From Pyrodictiaceae archaeon (lineage in GTDB: Archaea > Thermoproteota > Thermoprotei_A > Sulfolobales > Pyrodictiaceae): a DNA stretch of 6,897 nucleotides. Shown here piece by piece: positions 1 through 5,380 of the stretch (positions are counted from its first letter, which is position 1; each line of letters opens with the position of its first letter). The notes beneath the pieces were generated by a model that searched no databases, was not told where the DNA came from, and saw nothing but the letters and a program-made list of their open reading frames with translations. The stretch is from contig JALTYD010000014.1 of NCBI GenBank assembly GCA_027046525.1, positions 1-6,897 of the forward strand. The letters are read 5' to 3'. The position numbers were made by a program, and so were the translations under genes.

Positions 1-33
1 CCATTCTATTCCCTGTATCTGTGAAAATACCAT
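1..33 (-). CDS. Possible start of a further minus-strand gene (partial, runs off left edge)
   Basis: An ATG at 33-31 opens a frame of 11 codons (MVFSQIQGIEW) that stays open to the window edge. A CTGGTG motif at 49-44, resembling the GGTG-type Shine-Dalgarno of crenarchaea, lies 10 bases upstream. A second open frame starts at the GTG within that motif (46-44) and is also open to the edge, so the frame is not settled. No family can be recognised from so few residues. The same strand as the cluster and the preceding intergenic space are compatible with a separate downstream gene. It could equally be chance. Confidence 0.3.
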   Translation of the reverse strand, partial: MVFSQIQGIEW

Positions 34-82
34 GCTCTTTATTCACCAGGAATTTCTTCTTACCATTTTGCTAGTACTAGTT

Positions 83-99
83 GATATATTCTTAATTAA
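83..99 (-). promoter_or_regulatory. Possible TATA-like box before the left-edge gene
   Basis: On the minus strand an AT-only stretch TTAATTAA (99-92), preceded by purine-rich GGGAAAGAG that could act as a BRE, is followed by ATATATC (89-83). A start site about 25 bases further on would leave a leader of some 35 bases before the ATG at 33. The region is AT-rich, so chance matches are likely. Confidence 0.22.
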
Positions 100-104
100 C
101 TCTT

Positions 105-136
105 TCCCAGAAAAATGAGGCAACTACTACCTGGGA
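105..136 (-). terminator. Weak terminator-like element after the gene cluster
   Basis: A 6-base inverted repeat (TCCCAG at 136-131 and CTGGGA at 110-105 on the minus strand) flanks a 20-base loop ending in TTTTT (115-111). It begins 35 bases after the stop of the last cluster gene. Archaeal termination usually depends on T-runs rather than hairpins, so the five T's may matter more than the stem. The T-run lies inside the loop rather than after the stem, which is not the classical arrangement. Confidence 0.25.
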
Positions 137-170
137 TAATAAGCTACTCGTACTACCTCTTTTTAGAATA

Positions 171-908
171 CTATGCTGCTCTTAGAATCATAGAAGCTAT
201 GTAGAAAACTATGATAAAAACAACTATACTTTTTTCGCCAATTTTTACAGTACTCTCTACAACTACTTTCACGGAATAAGCTACTAGTACTGGTATTAGG
301 TAGATAGGGTCTTTGAATACTAGGTATAAGCTGATAATGTATACTACGAGGTGGAAGACTCTCCACGGACTATACCTAGACAATACACCTAGTAGATGTA
401 TTCTCTCTACTTCTACTTCTTCTCTATAAATTCTACTAGCTAGGCTAGTGGAGTATACTAGACCTATAGAATATAGTACTAGTAGTCCTCCAGGATTCTC
501 AACAATTTCTGATAGTATCGTAATAGATGAGTACTTCTTAGCTGATAATACTAGTATGTAGAGGAATAGTATAGTATAAAGAGCTACTAGCACGAGAGGT
601 ATAATATCTCTAAAACTACGATATCTTATAGGCGTATATGGAATAGCTATAGATGCTACTACTATATAGGTGAGAAGTACTAGTCCTATAGAGCTATTAT
701 ATTCAACTAGTACGTATACACTCACTAACAGTAGTACTATGAAACTAAACCACTTAGCTTTGTAGATATAGAATAAATAAGTTGTAGTTATAGATGCTAG
801 TATTAAGTAGAGTACTTCTACACTTTGGTATGTAGTAAGTAGTAGTACAACTGGCAGATATAGTAGAGCTGCTTCTACTAGATCACTTACTCTATACCTA
901 GTATCCAA
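171..908 (-). CDS. Unrecognised polytopic membrane protein, last gene of the MoxR-DUF58 cluster
   Basis: This is an integral membrane protein of about 245 residues that I cannot assign to a family. Counted from the longest start (GTG at 920-918, 249 residues), hydrophobic stretches fall near residues 13-30, 34-53, 58-73, 77-95, 105-126, 144-160, 187-202, 205-222 and 231-247, roughly nine spans. The longest soluble stretch (161-186) is charged and carries EEVEVER followed by Arg residues, so it is probably a cytoplasmic loop. I prefer the TTG at 908-906 because AAAAGGTG (925-918) lies nine bases before it, while the GTG at 920 has no such motif and is itself part of it. The gene overlaps the DUF58 stop by 11 bases (23 with the longer start), which suggests translational coupling. 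Unrelated small polytopic proteins often accompany MoxR-DUF58 pairs. A role as the membrane core of that complex is inference. Confidence 0.8.
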   Translation of the reverse strand: MDTRYRVSDLVEAALLYLPVVLLLTTYQSVEVLYLILASITTTYLFYIYKAKWFSFIVLLLVSVYVLVEYNSSIGLVLLTYIVVASIAIPYTPIRYRSFRDIIPLVLVALYTILFLYILVLSAKKYSSITILSEIVENPGGLLVLYSIGLVYSTSLASRIYREEVEVERIHLLGVLSRYSPWRVFHLVVYIISLYLVFKDPIYLIPVLVAYSVKVVVESTVKIGEKSIVVFIIVFYIASMILRAA

Positions 909-2169
909 GCCTAATAACACCTTTTATAATACTCTGTAGCTTGTCTATGTTCTCGACGAAGTAGGTAGAAGTACTAGTACCTCTGAGTTCTCTGCTGAGT
1001 ATCGTAGCAGTAGCTTCAGCGATATTCCTAGCTTTATCTAGAACACGTCCTCTACCAGCTGGCGGGAATACTAGTATCATTGTATAGCCTGGAAATTTTG
1101 CAACCACTCGTTTTATACTTGTAGCAAAGCTATAGGGATCTCTCGAAGGACCTGTAAGTACTAAGAGTGTACTATATTTGGCGTATTCTAGGCTCTCACT
1201 AATAGCTTTATCAAGTCTTATCCTAGGCATAGAATCTTCTAGTGGATTAAAAGAAGCTATCTCGGAGTAGAGAGAATAGTATGCTTCTCTAGCATACCTC
1301 GTAGGGGAGATTCTCCACCTACCTCCACGATAGATAGTGTATCCTAATAAGCCACTCTTCCTCGAAATATAGTAGCCTATACTAGCTGCTACTCTCGAAG
1401 CCTGTTCTCCGGGGGATCTACCTATAGCTCCAATCCACATATCTAGCGATAAGTCTAGTATAATGAATAATCTCAGTCTTAGTTCAGCTAGATCATCTCT
1501 AACCATTAACTTTCCTGTTCTCGCTGTAGCTGTCCATACTATCCTCCTAGGATCATCTCCAGGTATGTATTCTCTTATCTCGTAGAACTCTATACTACTG
1601 CCTCTTCTAAGTCTAGAGTATACTTCTTCTACACCGTATAGCTCTAGACGTGATTTGGGGGAAGATTCGAACAATACAGAGGGGTACCCATAGATCCATA
1701 CTCTCTCACCGAGTACTCTAGTATACTGAAAGAATCCTAGAGGATCACCTACTGTTAGTTTCGCAGGCCCTAGCGACCATCTACCTATAGCTACTCTAGC
1801 TCTAAATACTACATTATCATCTGCTAGGTTAACTACTACTGGGCTACTAGGTTCTAGCTCTATTCTCTCGCTAGCTTCTAGTTCTAGTAAACCAGCTCCT
1901 TCCCCACCTTCTACACGTACTATCACTCTAACTATACTATTCTCTACTGCTTTTTTCTCCTCTAGGTCTACTTCTACTTTCGTCTTCTCTAGATCTCTTC
2001 CATACTTCTCTACTAGATTCTTCAAACCCAGTACTAGTGTAGCTAGTAGGAGTCCTACCGAGTACGAGTATATAAGACTTATACCGCTGAAACCTATAGC
2101 GAAGAAAGTACCTACTACTAGTAGTACTATATAGGCTTTAGGTGTTGGTTTTAGTGGCAATACTACCAC
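898..2169 (-). CDS. DUF58 domain protein (vWA-like partner of MoxR)
   Basis: This 423-residue DUF58 protein is probably the membrane-anchored partner of the adjacent MoxR ATPase. Two hydrophobic spans (about 11-29 and 33-49) form an N-terminal hairpin. A beta-rich region with the family's GDPLGFF (141-147) follows. The DUF58 signature runs at 190-224 and includes REYIPGDDPRRI (199-210), VWTATARTGKLMV (211-223) and then RDD. A von Willebrand A-like fold should start at LFIILDLSLDM (234-244). The usual DxSxS metal-site motif reads D239-L-S-L-D243, and the later strand reads LVLTG (336-340) where an acidic residue is common, so metal binding is doubtful. The start is GTG at 2169-2167, 13 bases after the moxR stop. 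No clear ribosome binding site is visible, and a TTG three codons in (2160) is possible. The 3' end overlaps the next gene. The family and its pairing with MoxR are established; the cellular role is not. Confidence 0.93.
   Translation of the reverse strand: MVVLPLKPTPKAYIVLLVVGTFFAIGFSGISLIYSYSVGLLLATLVLGLKNLVEKYGRDLEKTKVEVDLEEKKAVENSIVRVIVRVEGGEGAGLLELEASERIELEPSSPVVVNLADDNVVFRARVAIGRWSLGPAKLTVGDPLGFFQYTRVLGERVWIYGYPSVLFESSPKSRLELYGVEEVYSRLRRGSSIEFYEIREYIPGDDPRRIVWTATARTGKLMVRDDLAELRLRLFIILDLSLDMWIGAIGRSPGEQASRVAASIGYYISRKSGLLGYTIYRGGRWRISPTRYAREAYYSLYSEIASFNPLEDSMPRIRLDKAISESLEYAKYSTLLVLTGPSRDPYSFATSIKRVVAKFPGYTMILVFPPAGRGRVLDKARNIAEATATILSRELRGTSTSTYFVENIDKLQSIIKGVIRLGY
918..925 (-). promoter_or_regulatory. 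Shine-Dalgarno site deciding the start of the polytopic membrane protein
   Basis: The minus strand reads AAAAGGTG inside the last codons of the DUF58 gene. The spacer TTATTAGGC (nine bases) leads to a TTG at 908-906. The alternative GTG start at 920-918 overlaps this motif and would have no ribosome binding site of its own. This favours the shorter protein. Confidence 0.5.
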
Positions 2170-2182
2170 GCAGTATCAGAAG

Positions 2183-3097
2183 CTACGGTGGAGGTATTTT
2201 AGATAGAGCTTCTTCTATTATATCTTCGGGTTTTACTCCTGTTAGTCTCGCCTCGGGTTTTAGTATTATTCTGTGTAGGAGTGCAGGTTTTGTAGCATAT
2301 TTGACATGATCTGGTGTAACATAGTCGTATCCTTCTATTACTGCTAATCCTCTAGCTATCTGCATAATTGCTATTGCTGCTCTAGGTGATCCTCCTAGTA
2401 CTACGTATGGATTCTCACGTGTTGCTTCAACGATCCTAGCTATATAGTATTTAATGTTCTTATCAACGAATATATTCCATATATTCTTTCTAGCTTCTAG
2501 TAGTTCTTCTTTATCAACTACTGGTTTTATAGGCCATTCTTCTATATACTGTAGCCTAGTAAGTATCTCGACCATTTCTTCTACTGTGGGATAGTCTAGG
2601 TATATCTTAGCCATAAATCTATCAATCTGTGCCTCGCTGAGCGGGTATACTCCCTCCATCTCTACTGGATTCATAGTAGCTATTACTGTAAAGACTGGTG
2701 ATAAGTAGTAAGTAGTACCCCATACTGTTACTTGTTTCTCCTGCATTGCTTCTAAGAGAGCAGCTTGTGTCTTAGGACTTGCACGATTTATCTCATCTAC
2801 GAGCACTATATCTGCAAAGATAGGACCTTTCTGGAACTCAAACCTACCCTCTCTGTAGATATATGTACCTATGATATCACTTGGTAGTAGATCTGGTGTA
2901 AATTGTATCCTCTTAAACACTAGATTCATAGAAGCAGCTATACTCTTTGCTATGAGAGTCTTAGCAACTCCGGGAACTCCTTCTAGTAGGATATGTCCTC
3001 CAGCTATAATAGTAGCTAGTAGTAATTTCAGTTCATCACGTTTACCTACTACTACCTTAGAGACCTCGTCTAGGACTTTGTGGTAGATAGTCTCCAT
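2183..3097 (-). CDS. moxR: MoxR-family AAA+ ATPase
   Basis: This is a 304-residue cytoplasmic AAA+ ATPase of the MoxR family, thought to act as an ATP-driven chaperone or remodeller for protein complexes, usually with vWA or DUF58 partners. Visible motifs are Walker A GVPGVAKT (40-47), Walker B VLVDEINRA (98-106, D101 and E102), sensor 1 ATMNP (140-144), the MoxR-typical EAQIDRF (155-161) with a candidate arginine finger R160, and sensor 2 GSPRA (236-240, R239). All catalytic elements are intact and the length is normal for the family. The ATG at 3097-3095 lacks a good Shine-Dalgarno, but a TATA-like box sits about 40 bases upstream, so the gene may head its own transcript with a very short leader. 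DUF58 follows after 13 bases. Assignment to the family is very secure; the substrate is unknown. Confidence 0.97.
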   Translation of the reverse strand: METIYHKVLDEVSKVVVGKRDELKLLLATIIAGGHILLEGVPGVAKTLIAKSIAASMNLVFKRIQFTPDLLPSDIIGTYIYREGRFEFQKGPIFADIVLVDEINRASPKTQAALLEAMQEKQVTVWGTTYYLSPVFTVIATMNPVEMEGVYPLSEAQIDRFMAKIYLDYPTVEEMVEILTRLQYIEEWPIKPVVDKEELLEARKNIWNIFVDKNIKYYIARIVEATRENPYVVLGGSPRAAIAIMQIARGLAVIEGYDYVTPDHVKYATKPALLHRIILKPEARLTGVKPEDIIEEALSKIPPP

Positions 3098-3132
3098 GTT
3101 ATTCTATCCATGTACAACCACTAGGTTTTCGA

Positions 3133-3144
3133 GATAAATAAATA
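3133..3144 (-). promoter_or_regulatory. Candidate TATA box for moxR
   Basis: In the 57-base gap between the DUF4350 stop and moxR, the minus strand reads TATTTATTTATC (3144-3133). Its centre is about 41 bases before the ATG, so transcription starting some 26 bases downstream would leave a leader of around 15 bases. The absence of a clear ribosome binding site before moxR agrees with a near-leaderless first gene. No convincing BRE is seen. The genes upstream may still read through. Confidence 0.4.
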
Positions 3145-3154
3145 GATAGATATC

Positions 3155-4120
3155 TTATTTCCTCTTCTTCGTTATCTTCTCGTACTCTTTTACAAACTTT
3201 AGAGTATATTTCTCTAAGTATTTGTCTCTTGTAGCTCTCCTAGGAGGGAAACCTAGTATGTATATAGAAGTTATCGTAGAGATAAAACTAGATACTATGA
3301 TCCATCTAGCTGTTGATATCTCTGAGAACTCCGATGATAAACCTCCTAGGATACGAGTAGTAAACTCTACGATCTCGAAACCAATACTTGCAAACTTAAC
3401 TACGATACTCTCTTCGTATAGTCTATCTTCGAACAATATCTTGTGCCTAGGACTTGCTACGTGTGAAAAAAGACTGAGAGCAATCCACTTACTAGGTCCT
3501 AGTCCTCTGTATCCTCTATAGAGGAAGTTGGCAAAAATACTAGAATCAGCTACTACTAGTAGCTTACTACTACCTCTCTCTACTAAGACTGCTACTGGGT
3601 ATTCAACTCCTTCTCTACTCTTAAAACTACATAGTATTCTTGCATCTTCAGGAATATTTACTATATAGGATACTTTCGTAGAAAATACTATCCTGCCTAG
3701 ACAACTAATTGGCACAATAAGACTAGATACTCCATCGCCCCGCGGCCATCGTAGATATTTGCCACTAATCTTTATACCAGCAAGTTCTACTAGTAGCCTA
3801 TTCATGATACCAGTTTCATCAGCTACTAGGATGCTTAATCTACCCTGTCTAAATCTCTCCACGATAAACTTAACATCATCTTGTGGTAGCGTTTTATCAG
3901 GCCCAATTACTACGTAGAGATCTCCTCTATACCTCCCAAATGATACTCTATATCCTCTCTTCTCTAGTTCTTCATAGAATGCTGATGTACCTGTGAGAAA
4001 AGGATTCCGAGGACTAGTCGAGTAGAGATCAACTACTTTTACACTATACTTTACTCCACTTGATCCTATCACTAGTACTATTATGAGTGCAAATAAGAAG
4101 AGATTTCTAATTGATACCAC
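3155..4120 (-). CDS. DUF4350 domain protein, membrane-anchored at both ends
   Basis: This 321-residue protein resembles the DUF4350 family (glutamine-amidotransferase-like fold without a known reaction), which recurs beside MoxR and DUF4129 genes. Residues 6-20 form an uncleaved signal anchor. Residues 22-270 form the domain, with the early GTSAFYEELEKRGYRV segment (44-59), a buried strand LYVVIGP (68-74) and the late KLLVVADSSIFAN (186-198), which matches the family's usual GDS-type motif. Residues 272-290 are a second span, and the tail is strongly basic and ends KKRK, so it should be cytoplasmic. The domain would therefore lie outside the cell membrane. It has only two cysteines, C140 and C164, a possible disulfide. 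The GTG start (4120-4118) has GAGGAG (4134-4129) eight bases upstream and overlaps the DUF4129 gene by 14 bases. No catalytic Cys-His-Glu triad is evident. The family call rests on pattern and context. Confidence 0.8.
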   Translation of the reverse strand: MVSIRNLFLFALIIVLVIGSSGVKYSVKVVDLYSTSPRNPFLTGTSAFYEELEKRGYRVSFGRYRGDLYVVIGPDKTLPQDDVKFIVERFRQGRLSILVADETGIMNRLLVELAGIKISGKYLRWPRGDGVSSLIVPISCLGRIVFSTKVSYIVNIPEDARILCSFKSREGVEYPVAVLVERGSSKLLVVADSSIFANFLYRGYRGLGPSKWIALSLFSHVASPRHKILFEDRLYEESIVVKFASIGFEIVEFTTRILGGLSSEFSEISTARWIIVSSFISTITSIYILGFPPRRATRDKYLEKYTLKFVKEYEKITKKRK

Positions 4121-4658
4121 TAGTTATTCTCCTCGCTTCTTCGATAGCTTCTTGATCTGGTTCTTCTCTCGAATACATGTACTTATTGTATAACTTAGCG
4201 AACTCAAATACACTACTACCTAGAGTCTTCCAAGCTTTCTGTGCAAATTCAGTAATAGTGTAGCTTCTTGGTACGAGTACACCTCTACTTCTAGCTCTAT
4301 GAATAAGTTCTTCATATATTTCTCTCAGAATTCTCCTCATCCTACTATACTCGTAGTCTAGCCTCCATGGGAGAATAGAACTTGCAGTCCTACTAGCTCT
4401 CTCAGCATAACCTAGAGATAATCTCCCCATTCTATAAGATACAAGAATTAGAGCTAGTAGTGATACAGCTACTAAGAATCCTAATATGATAGAGCTATAG
4501 CCTTGTCGCACCAATTGACTAGGTTCAACGACTCTATAAACTTCTCCAGCTGATATATTAGCTGTAGTATTTGCTAATGATGCATTATAAGCTATTCTAC
4601 CAGCTAGATCATCAGGAGATACTACTAGGTGTTGTGGTGTATCGATAATAGTACCCAT
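4107..4658 (-). CDS. DUF4129 domain membrane protein
   Basis: This 183-residue protein has one membrane span (about 54-74) and a C-terminal DUF4129-like helical domain. The family pattern is seen in RRILREIYEELIHRARSRGV (108-127), the PRSYTITEFA segment (130-139) and FAKLYNKYMYSRE (153-165). There is no signal peptide. Arg residues follow the span (R76, R79, R87, R90), so the DUF4129 domain should be cytoplasmic and the 53-residue N-terminus outside. That outer part holds three N-glycosylation sequons (N25, N30, N34). The ATG at 4658-4656 is fixed by an in-frame TAA nine bases upstream and by GAGGAAG (4674-4668), which overlaps the stop of the kinase gene. DUF4129 proteins are standard members of MoxR-DUF58 clusters, sometimes fused to transglutaminase domains; no such domain is present here. 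Function is unknown. Confidence 0.83.
   Translation of the reverse strand: MGTIIDTPQHLVVSPDDLAGRIAYNASLANTTANISAGEVYRVVEPSQLVRQGYSSIILGFLVAVSLLALILVSYRMGRLSLGYAERASRTASSILPWRLDYEYSRMRRILREIYEELIHRARSRGVLVPRSYTITEFAQKAWKTLGSSVFEFAKLYNKYMYSREEPDQEAIEEARRITSGIN
4129..4134 (-). promoter_or_regulatory. Shine-Dalgarno site of the DUF4350 gene
   Basis: The minus strand reads GAGGAG, followed by an eight-base spacer (AATAACTA) and GTG at 4120-4118. It lies inside the end of the DUF4129 gene and fixes the GTG as the start, making a 14-base gene overlap that suggests coupled translation. Confidence 0.65.
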
Positions 4659-4667
4659 ACTAGCTTA

Positions 4668-4674
4668 CTTCCTC
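4668..4674 (-). promoter_or_regulatory. Shine-Dalgarno site of the DUF4129 gene
   Basis: The minus strand reads GAGGAAG, starting at the last base of the kinase gene's TAG stop, nine bases before the ATG at 4658. Sharing the site with the stop codon implies that the two genes are translated from one message. Confidence 0.55.
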
Positions 4675-5258
4675 TAACATTTCTCTAACTTGTATTCTTT
4701 CCATTTTGATCGAAGTCCTTCTAGGAGCTTTTTGGCTTTCTCTCTAAACTCTCCAATACTACACTCGTTAACCAATACGTAATCTGCTAGAGCTATCAGC
4801 GATCCAATACCAAAACTGAGTTCTACTCTATCACGTTCACTAAATTCTTCCCAACTTCTTGGATCTCCAGGTCTATTCCTCCTCTTCAGCCTACTATACC
4901 TTGTAGATGGAGAAGCATGGATAGCTACAATAGCAACTTCTCCTATCTTCTTGAATACTTCTAGTTCATATAGACTCCTAGAACCATCAATTACTACAAA
5001 GTCTTCTCTACTAGCTAGTATCTTCTCTCCTATTCTCTCAGCGACAATAGCTGGTCCATACTCTTCTCTTAATCTCCTAGCAACATAGTTGAGATTTGAT
5101 GGAGTAGGTTCTAGTCCTCTCCTAATAGTTTCTTCTCTAACAATATCCCCCATAACGTATACAGGTATACCAGATCCTCTAGCTACATCTGAGAATACAC
5201 CTTTACCACTACCAGGCATACCAACAACTACTACTAGTCTAGGTTTCTTTGATCTCAA
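4674..5258 (-). CDS. UPF0200-family P-loop nucleotide kinase (dephospho-CoA kinase-like)
   Basis: This 194-residue cytoplasmic P-loop kinase belongs to the archaeal UPF0200 group, related to dephospho-CoA and adenylate kinases. Walker A is GMPGSGKG (13-20). A substrate-side MGDIVREE follows (36-43), then VIDGSRSLYELE (89-100), then a lid-like basic region RLKRRNRPGDPR (123-134) followed by SERDR (140-144), and a closing strand ADYVLVNE (158-165). The length is normal. The substrate is not established for the family, and dephospho-CoA kinase annotation is by similarity only; archaea have an unrelated GTP-dependent enzyme for that step. The start is TTG at 5258-5256: no ATG, GTG or TTG lies in frame just upstream, and the next ATG falls within Walker A. 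No ribosome binding site is visible, but a TATA-like box lies about 35 bases upstream, so it probably heads the transcript. Its placement 15 bases before DUF4129 may be simple co-transcription. Confidence 0.9.
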   Translation of the reverse strand: MRSKKPRLVVVVGMPGSGKGVFSDVARGSGIPVYVMGDIVREETIRRGLEPTPSNLNYVARRLREEYGPAIVAERIGEKILASREDFVVIDGSRSLYELEVFKKIGEVAIVAIHASPSTRYSRLKRRNRPGDPRSWEEFSERDRVELSFGIGSLIALADYVLVNECSIGEFREKAKKLLEGLRSKWKEYKLEKC

Positions 5259-5288
5259 ACTAGGCCCAGATATTGTGAGGACTCTACA

Positions 5289-5297
5289 GATATAATT
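5289..5297 (-). promoter_or_regulatory. Candidate TATA box for the kinase-led transcript
   Basis: The minus strand reads AATTATATC (5297-5289), centred about 35 bases before the TTG start of the kinase. Transcription some 26 bases downstream would give a leader of under ten bases, fitting the missing Shine-Dalgarno. The purine-rich GGAAGGGA just upstream could serve as a BRE. Confidence 0.4.
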
Positions 5298-5339
5298 GAT
5301 TAATCCCTTCCTGGTGAGATTAGAAGTAACTGTACTCTC

Positions 5340-5345
5340 TTTATA
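5340..5345 (-). promoter_or_regulatory. Alternative TATA box in the symporter-kinase gap
   Basis: The minus strand carries a perfect TATAAA within CTATAAAG, about 18 bases past the T-run that follows the symporter gene. A start near 5315 would give a leader of roughly 55 bases before the kinase TTG. It is the better match to a TATA box by sequence, but fits less well with a gene that lacks a ribosome binding site. Confidence 0.35.
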
Positions 5346-5362
5346 GTTAGATAGGAGTGAGG

Positions 5363-5380
5363 AAAAAAGCCTAGGCTTCT
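5363..5380 (-). terminator. Terminator-like hairpin and T-run at the end of the symporter gene
   Basis: On the minus strand AGAAGC-CTAG-GCTTTT can form a six-pair hairpin (one G-T pair) that runs directly into TTTTTT (5368-5363). The loop CTAG contains the TAG stop codon of the symporter. The T-run alone is a good archaeal termination signal. It separates the symporter from the kinase-MoxR cluster. Confidence 0.5.

Noticed and set aside
163..366. Plus-strand open frame of 67 codons opposite the polytopic membrane protein
   Set aside because: Its composition is low-complexity Ser/Tyr/Arg, as expected from the complement of hydrophobic codons. It shows no motif.
2871..3086. Plus-strand open frame opposite moxR, 71 codons
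   Set aside because: It lies antisense to the conserved ATPase, has no family features, and its composition mirrors the moxR codons.
3222..3521. Plus-strand open frame of 99 codons opposite the DUF4350 gene
   Set aside because: It is wholly antisense to a gene with a clear ribosome binding site and domain pattern, and shows no recognisable motif.
3813..3822. CTGATGAAAC on the minus strand, resembling a C box of a C/D-box sRNA
   Set aside because: It encodes Asp-Glu in the DUF4350 protein, and no properly spaced D, C' and D' boxes were seen.
4107..4658. Possibility that the DUF4129 gene is a truncated longer gene
   Set aside because: An in-frame TAA lies nine bases upstream of the ATG and a good ribosome binding site precedes it, so the short form seems intact.
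5089..5295. Plus-strand open frame of 68 codons opposite the kinase start
   Set aside because: It covers the Walker A region of the kinase on the opposite strand and has no support of its own.
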